Source of the DNA: Viola odorata | Lineage: Eukaryota; Streptophyta; Magnoliopsida; Malpighiales; Violaceae | Direction: 5' to 3' | DNA length: 64,000 bases | Assembly (NCBI GenBank): GCA_963691705.1 | Contig: OY829540.1 | Coordinates: 46,722,158-46,786,157 of the forward strand | Shown: positions 40,787 through 51,760 of the stretch, in pieces | Layout: every line of letters begins with the position of its first letter | Position numbering within the stretch: the first letter of the stretch is position 1 | Position numbers and translations under genes: made by a program | The notes under the pieces: generated by a model | Told to the model about the DNA's origin: nothing | Seen by the model: only the letters and a program-made list of their open reading frames with translations | The model's database searches: none

Positions 40787-42613
40787 CTATACTGCTTGGA
40801 GAAGAGGGATGTTTACAACCACATTGCTGAACATGTCGAAGATCTCGCGATCTTCCTTGTCTTTCTTAGATTTGATCAACCTTTGGGGAAATGGAGGCTC
40901 GAGAATCTTGTGAATATATTCCTGAGTGAATTCGGGCGGATTGGGGTCATTCCTTGGTGAACCTCTAGGAGAGCGGATTCTGTCCTCCATGACCTCGACA
41001 AATCTGGGCACTTTCAGGCTTTTTGCTCTAGGTTTCAGCTTGAGTTCAGACTCTGGAGAGTTTTCAATATCGGGGGCCGGATGTGCAGGAGGTGTCAAGG
41101 TGGTGCCGCTTCGCAGAGTTACAGCACAGACATTGTGCTTTGGATTTATTTCGGTTTGAGGTGGAAATCTTCCTTGATTCTTCAGCTCTTTCATCTCGAC
41201 CATCATAGTGCTCATTTGCTTCTTAAGAACCTCGATTTCCTTCTGCTGTTTGGGGTTCCGAGGCAATTCTGTATTCGGGGGCACGACATAAGTCTGATCC
41301 TGAGGAGGCTAGCGCTGATACTGATTCTGATTATACGTGGGTCGGGGTCTGAGGTTCTGCATATTGAGAGGGGGAGGGTGATTCCCGTATGGATTTTGTT
41401 GTTGTTACTGATGGCTAGGGCCCGACGACTGAGGGTTTGGAACCCATCCTAGATTCGGCTGTTTCCAGCCCTGGTTGTAGTTTTGACCATAAAGGGCTTG
41501 ATAATACTGGCCAGCAGCGTTCACTTGGATTTCTTCCGGAATATGAGGGCATGCATCTGTGGGGTGGTCTACAAAATTATAGATTTGACAGGCCTTGATT
41601 TGTGTGGACTATCCTGCCATAAAGTTCTGAAATAGCCATATGAGAGTAGTCAGCTGATTCTGGAGTGCAGCAACTTGGACATCTTGGCCACTACTGTTAC
41701 CAACTTCAGACGTAGCATTCTTGGCCATGAGTACGATGGTGGCCTTGGTAGCTGCTGGCGTGAGAGCGGTGAGAGAACCATTGGCGGCAGTGTTGAGAAG
41801 GGCCCTGTCGTGAGCCTTGAGGCCTTCACAGAAATACTGAATAAGGGCGTGCTCACTAAGGTTGTGCGAGGGGCACATGGACTACATTTTCAGAAATCTT
41901 TCATAATATTGGGTTAGATCCTCTTCTTTCCTCTAGACAATGGATACAAGCTGCTTGCGCGTGGTGTTAGTTATAGATGCTAGGTAATACTTCTCAGTAA
42001 AAATCTTGGACATTTCCGCCCAAGAGTGGATGGATCTTAGCGGGAGGTCATAATACCAGTCAAGGGGATCATCTTTGAGAGACCATATGAAAGCGCGTAG
42101 CTTTGCTTGCTCGATGCTGACATTGGGAGGTTTCATGGCCTCGCAAATCGAGTGGAGCTGTTGAAGGTGACGAAGGGTACTTTCTTTGGAAACACCTTAA
42201 AAGGTAGGCAGATGGTGCATGACGACAGATTTGAGGGTCCAATCATGAGGGACAGCAGGCCAGACAATACAACTACTCGACATGTCGGGGGCTGCATTGA
42301 GGTGATCTATGGATCGCTGGTTTGGAGGAGGTGGCGGTGGGTCTTCATGACGCATATGGTTGTCATGATCTTCCATGGCTAGAAAATCAAAATGAGCGGC
42401 TATTGGGCTTTCAAGACCTCGATGAAAATAGGCTAGGTCTTGGAAAAACTGATGGTCTTGGTTGTCCAGATTGGAAGGTTGTCTTTCGAGGGCAGGATGA
42501 GGGATTCCCCTACTCTGGGCAGAAGGTCCTCTAGCTTGCCTCTGAAGTCCTCTTTCTGTTCTGGTCAATTCGAGATCTAGAGGGAGTAGATTTGATGCAG
42601 ATCTCCTGGTCAT
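40787..42613 (-). pseudogene. Athila-1 gag
   Basis: Starts at 42613 (Met-Thr-Arg-Arg-Ser), about 55 bp inside the LTR. After a frameshift near 42200 the Retrotrans_gag region appears: Ala-Lys-Leu-Arg-Ala-Phe-Ile-Trp-Ser-Leu-Lys-Asp and Ala-Glu-Met-Ser-Lys-Ile-Phe (42130-41940). Then the helical part with Cys-Pro-Ser-His-Asn-Leu (41878-41620), an Asn/Gln/Pro/Tyr-rich stretch (about 41600-41290), and Val-Cys-Ala-Val-Thr-Leu-Arg-Ser-Gly (near 41120), a hallmark of Athila gag-pol. Ends with Glu-Val-type Val-Asn-Ile-Pro-Leu-Leu and a TAG at 40787. Stops at 41933, 41880, 41607 and about 41310. Confidence 0.9.
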
Positions 42614-42640
42614 ACAAGTAAAAAGAAAATAATTAATACC

Positions 42641-42664
42641 GTTCAATCCCCGGCAACGGCGCCA
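42641..42664 (-). other. Athila-1 primer-binding site (tRNA-Asp)
   Basis: Minus strand starts TGGCGCCGTTGCCGGGGATT. Its complement matches the 3' end of plant tRNA-Asp, including the T-arm, with about one mismatch. It is a few bases from the LTR. Confidence 0.85.
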
Positions 42665-42669
42665 AAATT

Positions 42670-44250
42670 TGATCGTCACTCAAATATACTTAATATTTTC
42701 ATGATGCTTAAATGCACAAATAAATGTGTACATGGCAAGACAGGGTCGAACCACAGAGATTGAAGGAATAATATTTCAGTTTCAATGTATGACAAAGGAC
42801 AAATGCAATAGAATATGAACATGTAACATTGGGGGGGTTATGTTGATTAATAAAATTAATCAACGCAGATTTGGGAGCTAACAAGAAAAATAATTAAAAC
42901 AATTATCCAGGGCATGAAAGTAAAACAAAGTCGGGGGCAAGATAATCAAAAGCAATTCGTGGGCAAGAAAACAATAAGAATAGTAAAAGAGATATTAATT
43001 TGATAGGAAGAGATCTTAGCAAAAGGTGTCCTCGGGTTGCATTTTAGGTCAGTTAGTCATGGGCACAAAAATATTCCAAACTCAAGCACAGACCTGCTAT
43101 AGGGGCTTAGTTTCCACTCAACACCCCCTACTTACCTTCGTAGGTAGGAGCTACCCCCCATTTCCACATATGAGGTAGCCTTGACGTTTCGTCGTCCTCC
43201 CAGGCACGAATGCGGGGAGGCACTACTCAAAACACCCATGAAGTGGAGGTAAGACAGATCTAGGGCGTGACATCTCAGTGTGTCAAGCTCGCATCACATA
43301 CCCTAAATGACTGTTTACCCTTAGACGGAAGACCTCTCGCGATGTCCCCACTAGGTGTCTACTTTAACTCTAGGATTCACGTCAGTTATAACCAAGAGAA
43401 TGACATTACTCATGCAGAAATATTAACAGTTGATCAAGCCCTCAATATTTCTAAATGAGCATGGGATTAAAATGATAAACAATCGAATATGACAAGAGAA
43501 TATATTAAGCACGTTTTAGGTCGCTTAACCGAACCTTACAACCCTTGAAACACCCTTTACTAAGAAGATGGTATTTAGCTACTCATAATAGAATATGAAT
43601 AGTAGATAATAATAAGCATGCAATAAAAGGTAAAGAAAGGGATTAGAAGAAACCGATAGATGATTCAATTAATCGAAGGAGAAAAGCTTCCTCCTTTACA
43701 AAACTGGTGGCTGCTCCAAATATCAAGAGAATAAGATCCCTAAAAATTAGGGTAAAAGAAAGAGTGATGTCTTAATGTCTTAGGTCAGCCCCCTTACAAA
43801 AATCCTAAAGCTTAGCTTATATAGCCTAAACTAGCTAGGAGACAAAATAGCTAAGGGAAGAGAGATAGCCAATGGGAGCGTGACAGCACACGTTCTTCAG
43901 GGGAGTATCCTAGGATCTCTGGCGCGCCTGACACCTTCTGGAAACACATGGAATCCCGTGCGGATCTTCGAAGATTCTTCTCTTTGCCTCTCGATTGAGA
44001 ATTGGCAGAGGTATCGCAACCGAGAGACAACTCACTGGTCTGGTTAGCGTCGAGGGCTCGATGACACTCTGATCCTCTGGGCCCTGAAGCTCAAAATCCC
44101 AAGAATTCCTCCAAAAATGCTTCTTTTTGCTCTTTTTCTCCTTAAGGTGCTGATCTGCAATAAAGATCTAAATAAGGGTCAAATAGCATAATCAGGCCCC
44201 CGAAAGGGCTGGAAAAGAGGATAGAATCATGCCCAAGAAACATGTTATCA
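42670..44250 (-). repeat. Athila-1 5' LTR
   Basis: 1581 bp, plus-strand ends TGATCGTCACTC and CATGTTATCA. It aligns along its length with the solo LTR (46306-47753) and, inverted, with the Athila-2 LTR. TATATAGCC near 43818 is the likely TATA box (minus strand GGCTATATAAGC). Small frames inside are not genes. Confidence 0.92.
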
Positions 44251-44409
44251 GGCACCAACTCCTCCCGTCACCAAGACTAACCCTGAGGCTACAATGATAC
44301 CCACTCACACTACAACAGTCACTGTCGCAATCAGCAAGGTCGAGACACCCATCACAACACCAGCTCCGCAACTTGCCTAAGATACGGCCAACACTAACAC
44401 TCATCACAA

Positions 44410-44660
44410 TATGTTACTCTCTTCTAAAACCTTTGCTACTAGACAAAAGGTTTTACTTTACACTTCTTGTCTTAGGCTCTTTTCCAGAAAGTTGAAGCAT
44501 AGGAGGACTGGCCTTTATCTTGTCACAAAGATTTATGATCATGGAGTGGTTGCAATTTAGAATATGGACACGGGCCTCATTTCCAAAGTGCAAGACCACA
44601 GATTGGAGCTATTCCACGAAGGTTTCCACCCCCTCATAGCGGAGCCACCAAACCTAAAGT
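44410..44660 (+). pseudogene. Athila-2 pol tail (integrase C terminus)
   Basis: Plus-strand end of an older Athila pol: Lys-Val-Leu-Leu-Tyr, Leu-Arg-Leu-Phe, Lys-Leu-Lys, then Tyr-Asp-His-Gly-Val-Val-Ala-Ile and Leu-Ile-Ser-Lys-Val-Gln, matching the usual integrase C-terminal block. It has at least one internal stop (about 44560). The stretch 44251-44409 before it shows no recognisable protein and may be either decayed Athila-2 or target sequence of Athila-1. Confidence 0.78.
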
Positions 44661-45985
44661 AATTTGAGTAGCCAACGTCAAGGCCTTGACATTAACTCAG
44701 GCGCTTCATGGGAGGCAACCCACGTTTCTTTCCTTTTCTGGGTGAACACTTTCCTTTTCCTTTTTGGTTTTTGTGTTTCTTCTCATTTGTCCTTGTGTGA
44801 GTCCCTTCTTCGCATTAAGGACAATGTGATGCCTAAGTGTAGGGAGGGGTTTATCTGTCTGTGTGTTTACTTTGAATTTTGCTTGATTGCATGTTTATTT
44901 CTATGCTTGCTGCATGATTGTCTGTGTGTTTCGTGAGATTTCAAAAACTTTTCAGATTTTTCTTTTTCTCGGATTTTAGGATTTTCTTGTGAATTTTGCA
45001 CTGCCCCGTTTTAAAACCCCCTTATTTGGACACATATTTTTGACCTTTTGTGCATAGAAGAAACTATCATTCATTGCATCTATGCCTGACCAAGCACAAC
45101 TCTACCTGCTTGCTCTTATGACCGTGTCTAGGCCTAGACACCAGTAGTCACAAATAGCACCTTGCGAGCACTTTGAGCCTCCATGCCATATTTTTCATGT
45201 GTGATTAAATGCTTAACTTGGCACTAGCTAGGTTTGCATGATATCCCTGAGTATAGGCACCATTAGACAAGGGAAAGCAACGAGACGACGAAAGACTTTG
45301 CAACTTTTCTTTTCTTTTCTTTTCTTCCTATTTCTTTTCTTTCTCCCTTACTTTTTCTCCATCTTGCCCTCGAAACTCACCCCCCATTTTCTTGTTTTCT
45401 CTTCTAACCATTTGAGCCATTTTCTTGATCTTTCTTTGGCAGGTGAGTAACACTTTTCAAAGACAACAAGGGCTAAGCGCAATTAAAGATAAGTGTAGGG
45501 AAGATAAAGAAGCAAGGTCTGAGCAAAGTCTGGGTGCTGAAAGTAGAGCTAGGGTAAGACAGTACAGAAAAATTACTGCGCCCATCCCAAGCACAAAAGA
45601 ATAAGTGTGGGGAAGTAAAGGCAGCAAGGCCTTGACATTTAAAGTAGAAATATGCAAAGACGACCAACAGCTGCAGCTCCTGTCCATGTTAAAATGGTGA
45701 GCGAAGAAAAGAGACATATGTGCTTGCTTTTATTTATATAAAAAATTAAAAAATAAAAGCAAAGCAAGCACAGAAAGCAGGAAAGACCCCCAACTCCAAC
45801 TCAAAATAAGATCTCCCCCACAGAAGAGAAAAGAAGTCATCGTCTAGCCCTCGCTTTCGCGCCTCCAACATGTGTTTACTCACCGACCTCTCCTTTTTCG
45901 AGTGATTTGTTAATTCTTGTATTGGGGTTGATACCGTGTGTTTTGATTTGGGGTTGTTTTCAATTTTGTGAATGCTCGAGGGAGA
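44661..45985 (+). other. Athila-2 3' untranslated region
   Basis: About 1.3 kb with no supported gene. It begins with a remnant reading Gly-Gly-Asn-Pro-Arg typical of the sequence just after Athila pol. It contains a TTTTC-type pyrimidine microsatellite at about 45300-45360 and three purine tracts of the form AAGTGTAGGGA or AAGTGTGGGGA (about 44833, 45491, 45603), each resembling the polypurine tract beside the LTR. Confidence 0.68.
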
Positions 45986-46008
45986 GCATTGGGCAGTGTG
46001 GGGATGTT
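45986..46008 (+). other. Athila-2 polypurine-tract region
   Basis: GGGCAGTGTGGGGATGTT immediately before the LTR start TGATGG. Position and GTGTGGGGA core fit the plus-strand primer of Athila elements. Confidence 0.7.
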
Positions 46009-48926
46009 TGATGGCATGTGTTTTATGCATAATTTTCTCCTCTTTCTTAGTCTTATTTCGAGCATGATACTGCTAATTTGCCTTTGAATTCATCCTTTTT
46101 GCAGATCTAGGCTAAAAGAGAGAAAGATGCTAAAATATGCACTTTTTAGATGGTTTTCCGTTGGAGCATAAATCGTCTAGCCCTAACTGCTGATCAAGTC
46201 ATCTTTCCCTAGAGGATATCATCGAGGCCTCGACTCGCGGAAGGAATATTCCCCAAAAGATTACGGGATTCCATGTAGATTCCTTTTTTGGCAGTTTAGG
46301 ATATTTGATCGTCACTCAAATATACTAATTTCCTGATGCCTAATTACACAGTTAAAATGTGTAAAGGGAAAGACAGGGTCGAACCACAAAGATTGAAGGA
46401 TAAAAAGCTCACTAAAATATGTATGACAATGGATAAATATAGCCAAGTGGAACAGTAACTTAAAGGGGGGTTTGGTCGATTGACCTAAAAGATCAATCAC
46501 AGAGTTGGTTGCTAACAAGATAATTAATTAAGAGCATAAATCGAGGGCATGAAAATAAACAATAATCAAGGGCACGACAAGTAAAGAGCACTAAAAGTAA
46601 GAGTCAAGGGCAAGACAGGAAAAACAGTATCGAGGGCAAGACGACAAGAGATTATAAACGAAGATATTAATTCAGATGAGACGAGATCTTAGCAAAGGGG
46701 TATTCTTAGGTTGCGTCTAGGGCTAGATAATCATTGGCTCAAGGATATTCTATTCTCATGTCGTAGACATACTATAGGGGTCTATCACCTCCCCACACTG
46801 TCACTGCTAAAGAGATGACCTAGACACCTCGCCATCTTCCCAGGCTCCTCCCCACACTGTCACTGCTAAAGAGGTAACCTAGACACTTTGTCATCCTCCC
46901 AGACACCTCCCCATACTGTCACTGCTAAAAAGGTGTTGAGGGCACGATAACGACAAACAAGCAAATACAAACAATAAGAATATATTAAACACATTTAGGC
47001 CTCTTAACTAATCCTTGCAACCCTTGAAACACCCTTTACTAAGAAGATGAGCGTAGTCGCTTATACTAACAAGTAATAAAAACAAATCTAATAAATAACA
47101 TAAAAGTAAAGAGACAAGAAAGGAAATGAAAGCTTAATAAATACCGGTCGGAGCTTAAAAGCTCTGGTTTGAAGAAGGATTAATGGTGGCGGTTGCTCCA
47201 ACAAAAGGGAGGAACAAACTCCCAGAAAAGAAACCTAGGAGGCGGCTGCCAAAAATTAAAAATGAGATATGATGCCTAAAACCCTAAAACTAAAGGTATA
47301 TATAGTGTCCAGCCCACAAGAGGACAAAAATCCAGCTAAGGGGAGTACAAAAAGACAAATTCTAGCTAAGGGGAGAGAGTGACAACATATGTCCTTCAAG
47401 GGGAATATTCTGAAATCTCTGGGAGCGCCTGACATCTTCTAGAAACGCATGGAATCTCGTGCGGATCTTCAAATATTTCTTTATTTGGCTTTCGATCTTG
47501 ATTTGATGTGGATGCCTCACGGGCATGAGACTAATCACTGGTCTGGCTAGCATCGAGGGCTCGATGACATTCTGATCTTCTAGGCCTTGAAGCTTGAAAT
47601 CCCAAGAATTACTTCAAAAATGCATCTTTTCGCTCTTTTTATCCTTTTGGCGTTGATCTGCAATAAAGATGAAAATATGGGTCAAATAGCAGAATCATGC
47701 CCCCGAAAAGGCTAGAAAAGAGGATAAAATCACGCCCAAAAAATATGCTATCAATATTCCCTTTTTGGACCACGCTCCCCTTGTACCTCCCTCTTAGTTG
47801 TATTTTGTCCTTATGTGAGCTAAGAGGGTATTTAAACCTTAGTTTTTAGGGTTTTAGAACATCATCCTTTTTGGAGCAGCCTCTCTTACACATTTCTTTT
47901 TAGTCTTTCTTTGGGATTTGTTCCTCCCTTTTTGCTCTAGCTGCCGCCAGCTACCAACTCTTCTTCAAACCGGAGCTTTTAGCTTCGGCCGGTATTTATT
48001 AAGCTTTTATTTCCTTATTTGCATCTTTATCTTTTATGCTATTTATTAGATCTATTTTTATTTATTTATTTATTAGCTTGAGCGGCTAAGCTCATCCGCT
48101 TAGCAAGGGTATTTTGAGGGTTGCAAAGGGGTAGTCAAGAGGCCAAATCGTTCTTCATATATTCTTATTGCTATATTTGATTGTTTGTCATTTTATTGTC
48201 AAATCTATTTGGGTTTATTGGAAGCTTGATCACCTACTGAACTACCTTCTTAGATTACTGTCATTTCTTTGGTAATAACTAACGTGAGGCCTTAGAATAG
48301 AAGCAGACAACTAGACGGATTGTCATTAGTTTGGTCCGTTCTGACTAGGGCAAGTGGTCAATTGGGGTAGATTGTCAACGTCTTGCCCTAGACGTGTCTT
48401 TCCTCTTCTTAATGGGCCTTTGAGTATTACCTCCCTGTCTCGAACTTGGGAGGACGGCGAAGTGTCAAGGTTACCTCATATGTGAAAATAGGGGGTAACT
48501 TCTCTTACGAAGGAAAATTGGAGGGTTAAATGTACCTGGCCTCTATAGCACGTCTATGGCATAGAAATAGAATATTTGTGCACCGATGACTGACTACGCC
48601 TCGACGCAACCCAAGAAAATCCCTTGCTAAGATTTCCCTTCATTTGACTTTATCTCCTTTACTTTCCTATTTGTTTTATTTATGATTGTTATTTTGTCAA
48701 CTTTATTAATTCTGTCTTTGTTAGCTATCTAGGTCTCGATCTCATTTGGTTAACTAGTTTAACCAACAAACCCCTCTATGTTACTAGTTGATTGCATTTA
48801 TCCTTGTCATACATCTAGGGCAAGTTGTCATCCTTTAATTCCTATGGTTCGACCCTGTTACCGCTTTACGCAAATTAATTTGTGCATCTAGGCTTCAGGA
48901 TTTTTATTATTTATGACACGTTTCGA
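46009..48926 (+). repeat. Athila-2 3' LTR, split by a solo LTR
   Basis: The LTR starts TGATGGCATGTG at 46009 and continues at 47759 after the inserted solo LTR. Removing the insert and one ATATT leaves about 1.46 kb, close to the other Athila LTRs, to which it aligns in inverse orientation. The promoter-like GAGGGTATTTAAACC is at about 47823. The end is blurred; the last alignable part is about 48905-48926, so the right boundary is approximate. Confidence 0.82.
46306..47753 (-). repeat. Solo Athila LTR
   Basis: 1448 bp, plus-strand ends TGATCGTCACTC and GCTATCA, similar to the Athila-1 LTR and in the same orientation. Flanked by ATATT at 46301-46305 and 47754-47758. No internal sequence lies beside it, so it is the product of LTR-LTR recombination. 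A triplicated unit of about 55 bp (CTCCCCACACTGTCACTGCT, at about 46788, 46848, 46905) is specific to this copy. Confidence 0.93.
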
Positions 48927-49204
48927 TGGCGCGAGTCATGAATTCAAAGGTTCAAGCTCTACTTAGATTAGACCCAAAACAAGCAAAGAGGGACAACAAA
49001 TTCGGTTTTGAAGGATGAAGAAAGAAAAATCGTAAATAAAGAAAATTTGACACATTTTTGCCAATCGTTTAAACGCCTTTACTTTGCTACCAGATAATAC
49101 AATTTCAGTTCATAGATTTACTTTTGATGAACATAAATAGATTAAGAACACCAAAACAGAATTGGAATGATGAAATTAGAAATTACTTCTCTTAAATTAA
49201 AACC
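48927..49204. other. AT-rich stretch between Athila-2 and Tat-4
   Basis: About 280 bp without a recognisable gene or repeat. TGGCGCGAGTC at 48927 weakly resembles an Athila primer-binding site but the match is short. AAACC at 49200-49204 would be the left target duplication of Tat-4; its partner is outside the window. Confidence 0.5.
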
Positions 49205-49800
49205 TGATAACAATATACTTAACGACAAGGGCATTTTCGTCTTATACCTCGCGTTAGGGGTAGAAAGCTGTTGCCCTTATCGGACAAACAACCTCGGAGT
49301 GTTTACGAGGAATGCTATCGCCTCTCTCCATGTGATCAACACTGGGATGGTCGACATCAGTGAGGGGGTCCCACACGTCACTTTGTCATGGCACGCGGCG
49401 TTATCACATCCCAGGCCAAACATAGCATCCCATGAGGAGCATAGGCGTTACCTTGCCCAGGTAACGCCTACCCCCATATATATATCTAACGCAACGATAG
49501 CACACCGTTGACGAGGAATGACGACCACCCGACAGGCCTGTTAGCGCCCTTTATGGCCTAGCCCCTCAGAAAACACCCTGCTTTTCGCCTATAAATACTC
49601 CCACAATCAAGGAAAAAGGTAAGCTGGAAATTGCTGGCCAAAGCTCTGCTACTTTCACTACCTATACTGACTTAAGCATCGGAGTGTTTATGCCGGGGAC
49701 CCCCCTCCGGCGCTTTGCAGGTACACCGGACGGCCGCAGACGGTGAGCCCAGGAAGCCATTTCCCCGTCTACCCTTCGGCAAAGATTTCGAATCTTATCA
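49205..49800 (+). repeat. Tat-4 5' LTR
   Basis: 596 bp, TGATAACAATAT to GAATCTTATCA. Contains CCTATAAATACTCCC (about 49590), GACTTAAGCATCGGAGTG (about 49668), a weaker GCCGGGG/CTCCGGC stem (49692-49711) and TTTGCAGGT. The primer-binding site follows at once. Confidence 0.93.
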
Positions 49801-49802
49801 AA

Positions 49803-49822
49803 TTGGTGCTTTCATCGAGAGC
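49803..49822 (+). other. Tat-4 primer-binding site
   Basis: TTGGTGCTTTCATCGAGAGC, one difference from the Tat-2 site. Confidence 0.75.
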
Positions 49823-49887
49823 TTTGGTTTTATTAAGTGAGCGTCCTTAATAGCCAAGCTCTATTTTTCTTGAAGACCGAAGGATTA

Positions 49888-51760
49888 TGGCTTCTGATTC
49901 AGATCTTGCGTTGTCCCAGTCCTCTAGCCTTTCGTTTGCTACTCGTAGATGACTTTTTCCCTTCGCCACTTCTGACGCTTCTACCACAGTACAGGAAATC
50001 CCCCCGGGAATGTCAGATCTCTCCTTTGGGCAAACAACGGAAATGTTTGTTTCCCAGACGCGTACTCCTCTCTCCCAGATAGCGGGACCCAGTTATTCTA
50101 CTCCCCATTCGAGGGGACCCGCGGTAGACAGCGCGGGCAATCCTTTTATGAATTCAATATCATCTCTTCAAGCCCAGCTAGACCAGCTGACAGAGTTAGC
50201 CGCAGGATTCACGCCTCATGTTTCAGGACCTAGCGTGCCTTCTCAGATAGTTTTTACTCCACCTATCATCACTGATCGGCCTTTGTCGCCCCGGCAGTCT
50301 AGTGGCATTCCGCTGACCTTACCTGCAACATTGGGCCCCGTCAGTTTCATGCAACTCGCGCATAGACACGCCGAGCCTTCCGAGCAGTATAGGAGGGAAA
50401 TTCCTATTCCTGAGGGAGAACGTTGGCATGACGAGTATAGAGATCATTGGAACGACAGGCGAGACGGAATGTTCAGGGACCCATCTCCTAGGCACAGTGA
50501 GAGGTCGGGTAGTACGAGGCATCAAACCCGAACGCCAAGGAGTCACAGCCGATCTTCTAGGCGGCATCATGAATACGACTTTCGAGATCAAAGATACCCT
50601 GACAAAAATCCTCCTCCTCATCGACCTCATGGGATTCCCGACGATAACGCTGGACACCCATTCAGCTACCGCATAAGACATCACCGAGTTAGCCGACACG
50701 TAAAACTCCCCACAGAATCGTATGATGGTACAAAAGATCCCATCTCCCAACTCAACAAAGTGAAAGATTTCATACAGTTTCAAACCCATAGTGACGCAGC
50801 GTTATGCCAGATTTTTGTCATGACATTATCAGGCGTAGCGCGCCTTTGGTTCGAGGGGCTCCCAGCAGGGTCTATTGATAGTGTTTCTCAGTTGGAAACC
50901 AGGTTCATGAGCCGATTTAGCACGGTTGTTCCCATCAGGAAATCCGAGGCAGCATTATTCGATATTCACCAAAAATCGCAGGAGTCATTGAAGGATTTCT
51001 TGAGTCGATTCGATCTTGAAATGTCGCTAACGCTAAGAGTTACCATCGATTTTACTGTGGAGGCCTTAAAGCGCAACTGTTGTTATGGGAAGTTATGAGA
51101 CACGCTAATGGTGGACCCACCACTGACTTTAGATTCGCTGAGGCTAAAAGCTCACAATTATACGAGGATGGAGGAGGAAGAGAATAGAGAGAGAATTTGG
51201 AACATGCCCCAAGACACGCATCTGGCTCCTAACGCCCACGCTAACACGACTCCTAATACGCGCCCAAGCGATGACTATGGCCAACGAAAAGACCACATCC
51301 CAAGACCTCAAACCGGTAGAGGGGTAACTTCTCAAAAGGAAGATCTGAGAATTTCCCTACCAGAAGACAAGCAGATCCACCAAAGGGCCAAATATACGAC
51401 CCTGGCCTTCCTTCTCTCATACTTCCAAGAGCGGAAATTTTAGCAATCGTTCAGCAACGAAACCTGCCCATCCGTTATCCAGCTCCTGTGAAACCAGGAG
51501 TAATTATGGGAGGAAGGGAAAACTCATTTTCTAAGTTCCACAAAGTCAAGGGACATTCGACAGACATGTGTAGAGAACTAAAACTAGCAATAGATCGCCT
51601 TGTAGAGGAAGGTTACCTCGGAGAGTTCGCCATCAAAGCAAGAGAAGAAGCCAGGAACGATCCAGTGGATAGAACAACTGACAGCAGGCAAACACCTTCT
51701 CACACCACAGGAGCTAACGCCACCCCTATCGGAAGAGGTAGGGAAACACTCGCAGTCCAC
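49888..51760 (+). pseudogene. Tat-4 gag
   Basis: Starts at 49888 (Met-Ala-Ser-Asp-Ser-Asp). An Arg-to-stop TGA occurs at about 49950; downstream of it the frame is open to 51098, covering the Ser/Pro-rich part, the Arg/Ser/His-rich stretch (50480-50690) and the Retrotrans_gag region with Tyr-Asp-Gly-Thr-Lys-Asp-Pro, Ala-Leu-Cys-Gln-Ile-Phe and Trp-Phe-Glu-Gly-Leu-Pro (50700-50880). A TGA replaces Arg at 51096, and a frameshift lies near 51440. In the zinc-knuckle-like motif (about 51530) the first Cys is Ser. It keeps the 300 bp missing from Tat-2 gag. Confidence 0.9.

Noticed and set aside
44664..44936. ORF of 90 codons with hydrophobic, Cys-rich residues
   Set aside because: It lies in the Athila-2 3' untranslated region, no family resemblance, low-complexity pyrimidine-rich translation.
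42670..48926. Three LTR-like sequences read as one element with two LTRs
   Set aside because: Orientation and ATATT duplication show one 5' LTR (Athila-1), one inverted 3' LTR (Athila-2) and one solo LTR.
48927..48940. Possible Athila primer-binding site after the Athila-2 LTR, implying a tandem element
   Set aside because: Only about seven matching bases and no gag follows.
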